A stretch of DNA of 64,000 nucleotides, from positions 601,764-665,763 of the forward strand of contig NC_092583.1 of assembly GCF_037975245.1 (NCBI RefSeq), read 5' to 3'. Below, one piece after another: positions 1 to 13,344 of this stretch. A model generated the notes under the pieces. It was not told where the DNA came from. It saw only the letters and a program-made list of their open reading frames with translations, and did not search any database. Source of the stretch: Apostichopus japonicus (Eukaryota; Echinodermata; Holothuroidea; Aspidochirotida; Stichopodidae). Position 1 is the first letter of the stretch. The number at the start of each line of letters is the position of its first letter. The position numbers and the translations under genes were made by a program.

Positions 1-3000
1 TCAGCAGGTCAGTCTCTTGTCTAACATCTGCAATGCTACTCCGATAACATTCAGCAGGTCAGTCTCTTGTCTCACATCTGCAATGCTACTCCGATAACAT
101 TCAGCAGGTCAGTCTCTTGTCTCACATCTGCAATGCTACTCCGATAACATTCAGCAGGTCAGTCTCTTGTCCCACATCTGCAATGCTACTCCGATAACAT
201 TCAGCAGGTCAGTCTCTTGTCTCACATCTGCAATGCTACTTCGATAACATTCAGCAGGTCAGTCTCTTGTCTCACATCTGCAATGCTACTTCGATAACAT
301 TCAGCAGGTCAGTCTCTTGTCTCACATCTGCAATGCTACTCTGATAACATTCAGCAGGTCAGTCTCTTGTCTCACATCTGCAATGCTACTTCCATAACAT
401 TCAGCAGGTCAGTCTCTTGTCTCACATCTGCAATGCTACACTGATAACATTCAGCAGGTCAGTCTCTTGTCTCACATCTGCAATGCTACTTCGATAACAT
501 TCAGCAGGTCAGTCTCTTGTCTCACATTTGCAATGCTACACTGATAACATTCAGCAGGTCAGTCTCTTGTCTCACATCTGCAATGCTACTTCGATAACAT
601 TCAGCAGGTCAGTCTTTTGTCTCACATCTGCAATGCTACACTGATAACATTCAGCAGGTCAGTCTCTTGTCTAACATCTGCAATGCTACTCCGATAACAT
701 TCAGCAGGTCAGTCTCTTGTCTCACATCTGCAATGCTACTCCGATAACATTCAGCAGGTCAGTCTCTTGTCTCACATCTGCAATGCTACTCCGATAACAT
801 TCAGCAGGTCAGTCTCTTGTCTCACATCTGCAATGCTACTCTGATAACATTCAGCAGGTCAGTCTCTTGTCTCACATCTGCAATGCTACTTCCATAACAT
901 TCAGCAGGTCAGTCTCTTGTCTCACATCTGCAATGCTACTTCCATAACATTCAGCAGGTCAGTCTCTTGTCTCACATCTGCAATGCTACTCCGATAACAT
1001 TCAGCAGGTCAGTCTCTTGTCCCACATCTGCAATGCTACTCCGATAACATTCAGCAGGTCAGTCTCTTGTCTCACATCTGCAATGCTACACTGATAACAT
1101 TCAGCAGGTCAGTCTCTTGTCTCACATCTGCAATGCTACTTCCATAACATTCAGCAGGTCAGTCTCTTGTCTCACATCTGCAATGCTACTTCCATAACAT
1201 TCAGCAGGTCAGTCTCTTGTCCCACATCTGCAATGCTACTCCGATAACATTCAGCAGGTCAGTCTCTTGTCTCACATCTGCAATGCTATTGCGATAACAT
1301 TCAGCAGGTCAGTCTCTTGTCTCACATCTGCAATGCTACTCCGATAACATTCAGCAGGTCAGTCTCTTGTCCCACATCTGCAATGCTACTCCGATAACAT
1401 TCAGCAGGTCAGTCTCTTGTCTCACATCTGCAATGCTACACTGATAACATTCAGCAGGTCAGTCTCTTGTCTCACATCTGCAATGCAACACTGATAACAT
1501 TCAGCAGGTCAGTCTCTTGTCTCACATCTGCAATGCTACTTCCATAACATTCAGCAGGTCAGTCTCTTGTCTAACATCTGCAATGCTACTCCGATAACAT
1601 TCAGCAGGTCAGTCTCTTGTCTCACATCTGCAATGCTACTCCGATAACATTCAGCAGGTCAGTCTCTTGTCTCACATCTGCAATGCTACTCCGATAACAT
1701 TCAGCAGGTCAGTCTCTTGTCTCACATCTGCAATGCTACTCCGATAACATTCAGCAGGTCAGTCTCTTGTCCCACATCTGCAATGCTACTCCGATAACAT
1801 TCAGCAGGTCAGTCTCTTGTCTCACATCTGCAATGCTACACTGATAACATTCAGCAGGTCAGTCTCTTGTCTAACATCTGCAATGCTACACTGATAACAT
1901 TCAGCAGGTCAGTCTCTTGTCTCACATCTGCAATGCTACTTCCATAACAATCAGCAGGTCAGTCTCTTGTCTCACATCTGCAATGCTACTTCCATAACAT
2001 TCAGCAGGTCAGTCTCTTGTCTAACATCTGCAATGCTACTTCCATAACATTCAGCAGGTCAGTCTCTTGTCTCACATCTGCAATGCTACTCCGATAACAT
2101 TCAGCAGGTCAGTCTCTTGTCTCACATCTGCAATGCTACTCCGATAACATTCAGCAGGTCAGTCTCTTGTCTCACATCTGCAATGCTACTCCGATAACAT
2201 TCAGCAGGTCAGTCTCTTGTCTCACATCTGCAATGCTACTCCGATAACATTCAGCAGGTCAGTCTCTTGTCTCACATCTGCAATGCTACTCTGATAACAT
2301 TCAGCAGGTCAGTCTCTTGTCTCACATCTGCAATGCTACTCCGATAACATTCAGCAGGTCAGTCTCTTGTCCCACATCTGCAATGCTACTCCGATAACAT
2401 TCAGCAGGTCAGTCTCTTGTCTCACATCTGTAATGCTACACTGATAACATTCAGCAGGTCAGTCTCTTGTCTCACATCTGCAATGCTACTTCCATAACAT
2501 TCAGGTCAGTCTCTTGTCTCACATCTGCAATGCTACTTCCATAACATTCAGCAGGTCAGTCTCTTGTCTAACATCTGCAATGCTACTTCCATAACATTCA
2601 GCAGGTCAGTCTCTTGTCTCACATCTGCAATGCTACTCCGATAACATTCAGCAGGTCAGTCTCTTGTCTCACATCTGCAATGCTACTCCGATAACATTCA
2701 GCAGGTCAGTCTCTTGTCTCACATCTGCAATGCTACTCCGATAACATTCAGCAGGTCAGTCTCTTGTCCCACATCTGCAATGCTACTCCGATAACATTCA
2801 GCAGGTCAGTCTCTTGTCTCACATCTGCAATGCTACTTCGATAACATTCAGCAGGTCAGTCTCTTGTCTCACATCTGCAATGCTACTTCGATAACATTCA
2901 GCAGGTCAGTCTCTTGTCTCACATCTGCAATGCTACTCTGATAACATTCAGCAGGTCAGTCTCTTGTCTCACATCTGCAATGCTACTTCCATAACATTCA

Positions 3001-6000
3001 GCAGGTCAGTCTCTTGTCTCACATCTGCAATGCTACACTGATAACATTCAGCAGGTCAGTCTCTTGTCTCACATCTGCAATGCAACACTGATAACATTCA
3101 GCAGGTCAGTCTCTTGTCTCACATCTGCAATGCTACTTCCATAACATTCAGCAGGTCAGTCTCTTGTCTAACATCTGCAATGCTACTCCGATAACATTCA
3201 GCAGGTCAGTCTCTTGTCTGACATCTGCAATGCTACTCCGATAACATTCAGCAGGTCAGTCTCTTGTCCCACATCTGCAATGCTACTCCGATAACATTCA
3301 GCAGGTCAGTCTCTTGTCTCACATCTGCAATGCTACACTGATAACATTCAGCAGGTCAGTCTCTTGTCTAACATCTGCAATGCTACACTGATAACATTCA
3401 GCAGGTCAGTCTCTTGTCTCACATCTGCAATGCTACTTCCATAACAATCAGCAGGTAAGTCTCTTGTCTCACATCTGCAATGCTACTTCCATAACATTCA
3501 GCAGGTCAGTCTCTTGTCTCACATCTGCAATGCTACTCCGATAACATTCAGCAGGTCAGTCTCTTGTCTCACATCTGCAATGCTACTCCGATAACATTCA
3601 GCAGGTCAGTCTCTTGTCTCACATCTGCAATGCTACTCCGATAACATTCAGCAGGTCAGTCTCTTGTCTCACATCTGCAATGCTACTCCGATAACATTCA
3701 GCAGGTCAGTCTCTTGTCTCACATCTGCAATGCTACTCCGATAACATTCAGCAGGTCAGTCTCTTGTCTCACATCTGCAATGCTACTTCCATAACATTCA
3801 GCAGGTCAGTCTCTTGTCTCACATCTGCAATGCTACTCCGATAACATTCAGCAGGTCAGTCTCTTGTCCCACATCTGCAATGCTACTCCGATAACATTCA
3901 GCAGGTCAGTCTCTTGTCTCACATCTGCAATGCTACTTCGATAACATTCAGCAGGTCAGTCTCTTGTCTCACATCTGCAATGCTACACTGATAACATTCA
4001 GCATGTCAGTCTCTTGTCTCACATCTGCAATGCTACTTCCATAACATTCAGCAGGTCAGTCTCTTGTCTCACATCTGCAATGCTACTTCGATAACATTCA
4101 GCAGGTCAGTCTCTTGTCTAACATCTGCAATGCTACTCCGATAACATTCAGCAGGTCAGTCTCTTGTCTCACATCTGCAATGCTACTCCGATAACATTCA
4201 GCAGGTCAGTCTCTTGTCTCACATCTGCAATGCTACACTGATAACATTCAGCATGTCAGTCTCTTGTCTCACATCTGCAATGCTACTTCCATAACATTCA
4301 GCAGGTCAGTCTCTTGTCTCACATCTGCAATGCTACTTCGATAACATTCAGCAGGTCAGTCTCTTGTCTAACATCTGCAATGCTACTCCGATAACATTCA
4401 GCAGGTCAGTCTCTTGTCTCACATCTGCAATGCTACTCCGATAACATTCAGCAGGTCAGTCTCTTGTCTCACATCTGCAATGCTACTCCGATAACATTCA
4501 GCAGGTCAGTCTCTTGTCTCACATCTGCAATGCTACTCTGATAACATTCAGCAGGTCAGTCTCTTGTCCCACATCTGCAATGCTACTCCGATAACATTCA
4601 GCAGGTCAGTCTCTTGTCTCACATCTGCAATGCTACTTCGATAACATTCAGCAGGTCAGTCTCTTGTCTCACATCTGCAATGCTACACTGATAACATTCA
4701 GCAGGTCAGTCTCTTGTCTCACATCTGCAATGCTACTTCCATAACATTCAGCAGGTCAGTCTCTTGTCTCACATCTGCAATGCTACTTCGATAACATTCA
4801 GCAGGTCAGTCTCTTGTCTAACATCTGCAATGCTACTCCGATAACATTCAGCAGGTCAGTCTCTTGTCTCACATCTGCAATGCTACTCCGATAACATTCA
4901 GCAGGTCAGTCTCTTGTCTCACATCTGCAATGCTACTCCGATAACACTCAGCAGGTCAGTCTCTTGTCTCACATCTGCAATGCTACTTCCATAACATTCA
5001 GCAGGTCAGTCTCTTGTCTCACATCTGCAATGCTACTTCCATAACATTCAGCAGGTCAGTCTCTTGTCTCACATCTGCAATGCTCCCCTGATAACATTCA
5101 GAAGGTCAGTCTCTTGTCTCACATCTGAAATGCTACTTCGATAACATTCAGCAGGTCAGTCTCTTGTCTCACATCTGCAATGCTACCCTGATAACATTCA
5201 GCAGGTCAGTCTCTTGTCTCACATCTGCAATGCTACACTGATAACATTCAGCAGGTCAGTCTCTTGTCTCACATCTGCAATGCTACTCCGATAACGTTCA
5301 GCAGGTCAGTCTCTTGTCTCACAACTGCAATGCTACTCCGACAACATTCAGCAGGTCAGTCTCTTGTCTCACATCTGCAATGCTACTCTGATAACATTCA
5401 GCAGGTCAGTCTCTTGTCCCACATCTGCAATGCTACTCCGATAACATTCAGCAGGTCAGTCTCTTGTCTCACATCTGCAATGCTACACTGATAACATTCA
5501 GCAGGTCAGTCTCTTGTCGCACATCTGCAATGCTACTTCGATAACATTCAGCAGGTCAGTCTCTTGTTGCACATCTGCAATGCTACTCCGATAACATTCA
5601 GCAGGTCAGTCTCTTGTCTCACATCTGCAATGCTACACTGATAACATTCAGCAGGTCAATCTCTTGTCTCACATCTGCAATGCTACTCTTATAATATTCA
5701 GCAGGTCAGTCTCTTGTCTCACATCTGCAATGCTACACTGATAACATTCAGCAGGTCAGTCTCTTGTCTCACATCTGCAATGCTTCTCTGATAACAATCA
5801 GCAGGTCGGTCTCTTGTCTCACATCTGCAATGCTACACTGATAACATTCAGGTCAGTCTCTTGTCTCACATCTGCAATGCTACTCTGATAACATTCAGCA
5901 GGTCAGTCTTTTGTCTCACATCTGCAATGCTACACTGATAACACTCAGCAGGTCAGTCTCTTGTCTCACATCTGCAATGCTACTTCCATAACATTCAGCA

Positions 6001-6373
6001 GGTCAGTCTCTTGTCTAACATCTGCAATGCTACTCTGATAACATTCAGCAGGTCAGTCTCTTGTCTCGCATCTGCAATGCTACTCTGATAACATTCAGCA
6101 GGTCGGTCTCTTGTCTCACATCTGCAATGCTACACTGATAACATTCAGCAGGTCAGTCTCTTGTCTCACATCAGCAATGCTACACTGATAACATTAAGCA
6201 GGTCAGTCTCTTGTCTCACATCTGCAATGCTACTCTGATAACATTCTGCAGGTCGGTCTCTTGTCTCACATCTGCAATGCTACTCTGATAACATTCAGCA
6301 GGTCAGTCTCTTGTCTCACATCTACAATGCTACTTCCATAACATTCAGCAGGTCAGTCTCTTGTCTCACATCT
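1..6373. repeat. 50-bp minisatellite array (at least about 127 copies)
   Basis: An almost perfect 50-bp unit, readable as tcagcaggtcagtctcttgt followed by a ctcacatctgcaatgctact block and a variable cNgataacat end, repeats from base 1 to about 6373 and runs off the left edge. Most differences fall in a few positions (ctcac/ctaac/cccac; ccgat/tccat/actgat/tcgat). Two units, near 2501 and 5849, are 47 bp long through a 3-bp loss. Multi-unit blocks are themselves duplicated: the rare gcatgtcag variant recurs exactly 250 bp apart (4001 and 4251). The right end of the array is more diverged, as is usual at array edges. It lies in BBS9 intron 4, on the downstream side of exon 4. Not coding: the reading frames it contains are by-products of the periodicity. 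Confidence 0.98.
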
Positions 6374-6404
6374 TGGTTAATTGATTGAGTAAGTTTGGAG
6401 CTAC

Positions 6405-9400
6405 CTTTGACTGCGCCGAATGGTCCCATGGCTAGGTTATACGCTGATCTCTGCAGATGATGTTCATATACCATCTTCATTTGGTACTGTACACCATGTT
6501 CAACTGAAGCTGATGCACCTGCAGGCAATCATTAATAGCAGTTTAGAATGATACAAATATGGTCTCTGACAAACTACTATTTTTCCTTCGTACAAAACTG
6601 CTATGACTTTTTACTGGATGCTGGTAAAGAAATACGGAACGAATCAAACAACATTCTACTATCTATAGTTGGGCAGTCATGGACATAATCTGTGTTTCAC
6701 CTGTCAGAAGGACTATCGGTATCCGGAATGTACCATTCCTACATTTCCTTACATTTTTCAATAAAATGGAAACACACCTTCCCCATCAGACAATGGAGTT
6801 GTCCGAGATAAGTAATGATCTGCCCCAGCATATTAACAAGATATTATCAAATTATATAGAAGGGTGAAAGAAAAAGGACAAAAACCTCAAACGTTATTAG
6901 TATTAGATTAACAACCAATTGATAAAAATTAGAGATCCAACCAAACAATAAATGTAATATTTTCTTCTTTAGAAGGATGTTATTCACTACTGCTTCTTGT
7001 CTTATAATGTATTCTCTTGTTCGCAAGTAAATCCAACAAAGAAAAGAAATAAACTCACAGGTCATCAGGATTGTAAGCATGACCTCAATATTAGTGTTCA
7101 ACCGATTAACCTAATCGGAATCAGAATCGGTACGAATATTGCATAATCGGAACATAATCGGAATCGGTAAAAATTACGTGGAATACCAGTTATGTCATAC
7201 CGATTATTCAAAAACATATGGAAGGTGAAAATATCATTATTCAAAAACATATGGAAGTTGAAAATATCAACTGATGTATTAGGTTTGTTCTTTTACTACG
7301 AAATATTAAAATAAGACACCCTCGATACGCCTTTCACAGTGTATACTTTCATCAATTTACGCTGCCAGGGTCGCCGATTTTGCTTCCCTCGTGGTTAGTG
7401 ACTCCAAATTTCTTGGCACAGTAAGCATAGCAGCAATACCAATTTCGCGAATTAACGAATGTGCTTGACAGGGTCGGAAATAAGCGGGGCGATGGGCGAT
7501 TCGCCCTCGCAAGTGCTAAAAAGCCCTCCTAAAGCACAATTACGAGTGCGAAAAAAAATATAAGAAAATCGCCCTCGTTATATCAGGTGTCAGTGTAAAA
7601 TTAATTGTGACATGCGTTTGCTTTAGCTGGGAATTGCAGTTGCAGCGCGAATCGCGCAAACAATTCTCACATCTCGCATCAAATATGAAGCAGTGCGAGA
7701 GGGTCGCGCACAATCACCGGGAAGTTCCCGTGGCAAATTAGGGCCTGCACGAAGCAATTTCAGTACCAGCGAAAATAACCTAAAATCCTCACAAATCTCC
7801 GACCACATGGTAGCCTTACTTCACACTAAGTCAACTGCATGGAAATCTAACCTTGCCATCTGTTTATTCGCTCTAGTTGTGTCGCAAATAAAAAATAAAA
7901 ATATCCACGGAAACTGCAATCTTCGACCACATGTTAGCCTAACAACCACACTAAGTCAATGGGAAATGTAGCCTAACCATCGGTTTGCAAAAAAAAAAAA
8001 AAAAAAATGCGTAGCTTACTTTACAACTTTCAATTTGCTGGAAATCGGCATTTGTTTGGAAGGTACTGTAATAAGTGATATGTCTTATAGAGAGAATGTT
8101 ATATTTTATATTGGAGTAGTTTCTAGTTGTTATTATTTCTTTACATCAATCTGGTATTACATTTTAAAGTAATTTTAAACAAGTTACGATGGTACAATTT
8201 GCTTTTCAGTTTGATTGGCCTAAGCTTACATTTTCTAATTGAACCTGAATGGAGTTAAATAGGTAACGAATAGGTATGTTTAACTTCAAGTTCGCTTAGC
8301 ACAGTGCTGACTAGGTAGGATGTCATATTTCCGTATTTTGGAAATTTAAAAAAAAAAAAAAAAACTTTTTCTTTCTTTCCGAGAAACTACAGAGGTAATT
8401 TGGTACATACAAAATGATACCTTCGAGCCTTGTATAACAACGGAGCAAAAGGAAACAGGGGAAAATCACAACAATAATTGTTTCTGTCAAACTTTATTGC
8501 CGACTTCGTATATACGAGATATTTTCTCATTTTCAAATAATCGGAATCGGTACCATTATGAAAAAAATAATCGGTAATCGGTATTTTCTGTTATGCATAA
8601 TCGGTTGAACACTACTCAATATAAAGATGTTTATAAAGTGCTTTGCTGGTACTCTAAATCATCTGCAGTGTTAAGATATCTCAGAAAAGAAAGACGTCTC
8701 AGAAAAGAAAGACGTCTCAGAAAATTTAAAACATTTTTGAACATGAGTGAACATGGTTTGGACTATTTAAGCACACATGGGGAAAATATTAATGACTTTT
8801 TAAGAATTTCATTAAAGACATGCAGTTGAAGCTACATTACTTACTACTTATTGAGTAAACTGCTAACTTCCGTGGGTGTAGTACGGCGAGATGGAGGGCC
8901 TCTGAGACCCTGAAAGAAGAGAGAAAAATAAGCATTTGTACTTGACATAATTTATTGAATATAATATATTGTGGCAACCCTTCAGAGTTGATTCATCGAA
9001 GGAGACTTTTAAAAATAACAGCAACGTTTCTTGCCCACAAATTACAGCAGTATATCAAATGGTGTATTTCTGTTTGTTTTCTAGAACCAACTGTTCACTA
9101 CTCCCTGGTGGTTTTTATACCAGTTTTTAAGTTTACAAACTGAGTTACTTTATAAGGATCCATGCTGACAGCTTTTCGCAGCAAAACGTTTCATTCATAT
9201 TGATTTTGAGGGATGTGAAGTGTGGTATTTTGATACCATACCACACTTTTAAACTGTGTTTAAAAATAATTGACCAAACTAAGATCCTCTTCAAATTTTG
9301 TTTTCTTTCAAAAGATTTCTAATGAGAAATTAACAGATGATTGACCAACACTTTTTTCACAGACAACTCAGGTTAAAACATTAATATCCACCCACATGTA

Positions 9401-10267
9401 AAACCTAACAGGTCATTCTTTTAAATAAAATGGAAATAATATTAGCTTTCAAGCTGTTAATGAACAATTTTTTTTTTGTAGTTCTTGAAATTTGATTTTT
9501 CTGAATGGATAATTGTAACTTTTTGTGCTAACTGTAAAATTTCAAAGCCTCTTAAAGATGGAAACTTACGAGACAAATTTGCCAGCCTCTACCTGGAGGA
9601 TGGGCAGAGGAAGCTGTTGCTCCAAGAGAACATCCTCTGCTTGTAGATTTGATCCTTTCCCTGACTGAGGAGTATAGATCCGAAGAATTCCCTGGTAGCT
9701 CCCAACTATCACTTTTTCTGTTGTGAGGAATATTTGTTGGAGGTCAAATAAATATGTTGTGGCAATTAATTCAAATGCATAACTATGTGCACATGAAATT
9801 GGTGTGCAGATCTACATTGACTTCATTTAGGGAGAACACTGCGATGTTGTTAGACCCACCCATAAGATGTACAGTAGAGCAAACATGACATGGTTTATAT
9901 GTGGTAAGAAGCATGAGGACAGAGGGGGTGCAGCTAATATTAAATTTTCATTCTATTATGATTAAATTAAGTCAATAATTTGCTTGACTACATATCTGTA
10001 AGTTTAGGCTATACATAGTGTCAGAAGGGCTCTTAAAAGAGATAAGATGTTGTTGGGAGAGCTGGGAAGGTAAACAGCAGGACAGATGTAGAAAATATGT
10101 CACATGTAAAGCATCCATCATCAGCAATGAGAGAGGACTGACTGCATTAACTCACCTAATTGGCTGTTAGCATTATCTATATTAGCAACACAAAGGCTGC
10201 AATGATCGAAGACCTCTTGTGACCCAATAGAGACACTCCACCAATCCCTGGCTTTAAAGAGTGACAT
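6405..10267 (-). CDS. BBS9: BBS9 (PTHB1), BBSome subunit; first four coding exons, 3' part beyond the window
   Basis: BBS9 is a core subunit of the BBSome, the coat complex that moves membrane proteins in and out of cilia; its N-terminus is a beta-propeller. Coding exons (minus strand): 10267-10156, 9717-9570, 8909-8845 and 6518-6405. All have GT/AG sites and continuous phase, giving about 146 residues. The start MSLFKARDWW is the same as in human BBS9. KVIVGSYQGILRIY, ILQVEAGKFVS, LHLAVLHPRKL and VEHGVQYQMKMVYEHHLQR follow in the human order. The last donor is AAAG|GTAGCT at 6404. An acceptor (ctttcag) at 10276-10275, seven bases before the ATG, implies an upstream non-coding exon. Intron 3 carries a hAT element and intron 4 starts with 32 unique bases, then the 50-bp array. 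The remaining roughly 740 residues (human 887) lie to the left of the window. Identification from remembered family sequence. Confidence 0.93.
6519..7083. other. BBS9 intron 3, proximal unique part
   Basis: AT-rich intronic sequence between the exon 4 acceptor (GCCTGCAG on the minus strand at 6526-6519) and the hAT insertion. Short reading frames here have no splice or family support. Confidence 0.6.
7092..8614. mobile_element. Non-autonomous hAT-type transposon, 1523 bp
   Basis: Perfect 17-bp terminal inverted repeats: the left end reads TAGTGTTCAACCGATTA and the right end reads TAATCGGTTGAACACTA. The element is flanked by an identical 8-bp target duplication CTCAATAT (7084-7091 and 8615-8622). 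The TAGTG terminus and 8-bp duplication are diagnostic of the hAT superfamily. Both subterminal regions are crowded with AATCGG/CCGATT motifs, a common arrangement for transposase binding. No transposase-length reading frame is present, so it must depend on an enzyme supplied elsewhere. It interrupts BBS9 intron 3. A-tracts at about 7988 and 8347 may mark nested insertions. Confidence 0.92.
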
Positions 10268-10384
10268 GCTAGACCTGAAAGAAAGAGGCATTAACATGTT
10301 ATAAGGCTGGTTATAACTGTTGCCTGAAATCTCCCATAATGCAAAGGTGTATACCCACAAGCAATCCCAGCAAAAAATGTATAT

Positions 10385-10500
10385 ACCCTAATTTTACCGT
10401 GGTATACTATGGTAAATGTGTGGTAAAATTGTGGTAAAATCAACCGTGGTACATTTACCGCAGTTTTACCATGGATGTCAAGCATACCATGTAAAACATA
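10385..10500. repeat. Cluster of short inverted repeats of GTGGTAAA type
   Basis: Within about 115 bp the motifs TTTACC and GGTAAA alternate several times (e.g. attttaccgtggtatacta followed by tggtaaat, then cggtacatttaccgcag-like arms), so the strand can fold into several small hairpins. It lies upstream of the first BBS9 coding exon, probably in a 5' UTR intron. It may be a degraded MITE; no target duplication was recognised. Confidence 0.4.
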
Positions 10501-13344
10501 AAATGAAGCACTATTTGAAGACATAGGGATATTACACATTGCTTAATATCACTTCAACAGTTGAAAAAACAACACTGAAATGCAGCCTATTTTTGTTACC
10601 CTGCAAAATGCTCCTGCCAACATCACAATCAATTCTATTTTTGGGCATGTTTAAAGCCTTCTTCATCAAACAATCCACTTTGAGATAATACCGGCTTAAA
10701 ATTGGAAGCAGTGATAGCAGTAGGCTGCCTTACCTCCTTAGGCCAAAATAAAAGATACCAGTAATACCTGTAACATTTCCTTAAATTTCAATCAAACTTT
10801 GTCCAAAGGAAAGCAATGACACAGAAATTTTTTGTTTTCATTTTTACAAAAGCTAGTACAAAATAAATAATATGACAGGACAGGACAGGTACTAAGGTGG
10901 TACTAGTTTAGGGCTCATCGTGGCAATAATTTCGGCACTAAATCTTAGCACTTATTTACCCTTGTACAGGTCGGGAGTCAAACTGCTCGAAGCAAGAAAA
11001 ATATTCCCTAAATTTGATGCATTGAATTTTGCTGTATCATTCCGCTAAATGGGAGGAACACTCGACGAAAATGTCTCACATGCTTTCAAATAATTTCGTT
11101 AAAGACTTGCAGATTAAACTTTGCGATTGTAACACTAACAGTGGCTATGTTTACGCCTAACTTGTTACTGTTAGGCTATGTCTATAGTAACTAACGTTAA
11201 GCTACCGACTATGGACTACTAGACTAGGCCCCTCGTAAGCTGCCAAGTTCGCACCAAATCATTCACCTTCGGTCTAATTCCGTTAATGAGAATGCTCATT
11301 AGCCTGTCTTCTTTTCTGTAGAAAGATCCACTTATTTAGCCAGGATAAAGCAATGCGCTGCCCTTTCTTTTCTGTACAACAAAGTTTATTTTGTTGTTAG
11401 TGTTAATTTGTAATTGCAGCTCCTGTAACAGATACAATGCACCAGAACAGCAACATTACACACGAGATCTTGGTTTAGCGTGTGCTTTTACAATTACAGT
11501 AATGTGAAACCAATGCGAAAGTATCCTATCTTGTCTACTACTGTATATGAGTTACGACGAATTCTATTCATGAGCGTTCCCAACAACAATTACCGAGTTG
11601 AAGATAGCAACATTGACAAGATGAAGAGTTCAAAGCAATGTTAAACGAGCAACGAGCGCAAAATACGCATAAATAGCTACCTTATTGCACAATATGCGGT
11701 ACCTGTGTTCGCGTTAAAAGTCGGTTGCGACTTTCCTTTGGGAAGGGAAGAGGGTGATGGCTTGTATAGAATGGGGCAATGACAGATAATACGTTTCTAA
11801 ATTTAAACGGAAGCCTTCCTGAGTGCAAATCTGAAAGTTACAATCGACTCTTTAAAATCCGCGATTAAATCAGCCACAAGTTGACTTGATTTGATAATTT
11901 TCGATGCTATTTCATATTCATATCCCATAACTACGATTTTTATTAGCCTAACTGGACAAGATTTATTTCATGTATTTTAGAAATAACAGCAAAATATTGA
12001 TTCGTTTTCCATTTTACCATTTGCACATGGATTATACCAATATGGAAAGCCTCTGTAAAATGAAAATAATGTGAGAATCAAATTAAATTCATGAATAATT
12101 GTTCACTCATTAACTCTCATTAATCTATATCTAGAAGTGTGCCGGCGTTTGTTACGTAATATTCCCGAAGTGCAAGGTTTGATAGAAATGCAGACCAATC
12201 GCAATAAGCTACTTCAGCAATCATGTATTCTGGATTGCCAAGATAAGAGGTCAAAATCTGAATATTGCGTTATGATATATACTGTCTGACTTGAAGACTT
12301 CTAACAGAAACTATGCAGATCATTTCCCCATATTTGTAGATGATTTATTGTCATGGAAACGTCCCACAAAGAGAATGGACATCACGTGGTTTGGCATACA
12401 GGAGTGTGCTATCGAATAGTGCAAATTTATGCCTTGAACATGTTTTACAGAAGCGCTGCAATAAATGGCATCGTTAAGTGTTGTTCATAGGCTACCGGTA
12501 CATGATGGTAACGTCTGGTCCCTCTTACCACCTTCCCCACCCACCTCTTCGAAAATGTTCACCAAGGGCGTCAATCATGGTTCCTGGTTCCATTTATAAC
12601 TGCCTGGTTACGATCGCTAATTACAAGAATGCTTTCATTTATTTGTGTGAATGAAAAGTGAAGACGACGGATCGAGTGGTCCTACTGATATTTATGCAGT
12701 GACGCTAAAATATATTTTAAATATTGCTTTAAATTAAGAAATATTTAAAATTTAGTCCAAATGATTCAGTTCAATCAAAATAAGGTTTGAGATTATAAAC
12801 CCATTGTTTAGACGGACAGGCTGGAACATTCCACAAATTAAAGTAAAGCTGCCATTTTACACTAGATAAACTGATCAAAGCCCGGTTTTAGTTCACGATT
12901 TTCTTTTCATTGTAACTTTGTCAGAGAAACGGCCGTTGTCCATGACTACAGGTGGAATTAACTTATTGTTTAATTAACTTACATTGTCAAACGTGCAAGA
13001 ATTGAGAAAACTCGACTCATAATAATTTATGAACGTGAAAGTCCTCCATCCCCCCCCCCACCCCAGAAATTACCATGATATAATGAAAGGACGTTTTATT
13101 TTGTCGCTTGTATATACTGCTTACAAAATGACTATAATATATGTACGTACTGTAACGTCACTTCCCTGTCTGGTGGGGCAGTCTTTAATATTTGGGGTTG
13201 GCGAAAGAGAGTCTCCACAAAAAGATGACAATGGAGAAGATGCTAAAGTGCCCGTGGCACAGTGGTACCGTTTATTCAGACCTCCGACTTACACTTAGGT
13301 TCATTAAATATCCTTACACGAGCACTTAGCCTTACATTACGCAT
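10501..13344. other. BBS9 upstream region; no gene recognised
   Basis: No protein gene, tRNA or transposon with clear ends was recognised. An upstream non-coding BBS9 exon and its promoter should lie here, because the first coding exon has a 3' splice site just before the ATG. The stretch at about 11000-11800 is somewhat richer in CpG than its surroundings and is the most likely promoter area, but no TATA box or initiator could be fixed. A run of C at about 13051 is low complexity. Confidence 0.4.

Noticed and set aside
1-6373. CRISPR-like array
   Set aside because: Units are contiguous 50-bp copies with no unique spacers and lie in an animal intron; this is a minisatellite.
7693-7971. 92-codon frame inside the hAT element at 7092
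   Set aside because: No similarity to hAT transposase motifs; the element appears non-autonomous.
13252-13320. tRNA-like start gcccgtggcacagtggtac
   Set aside because: An A-box-like word is present, but the B-box-like ggttcattaaatatcc is poor and no cloverleaf could be drawn.
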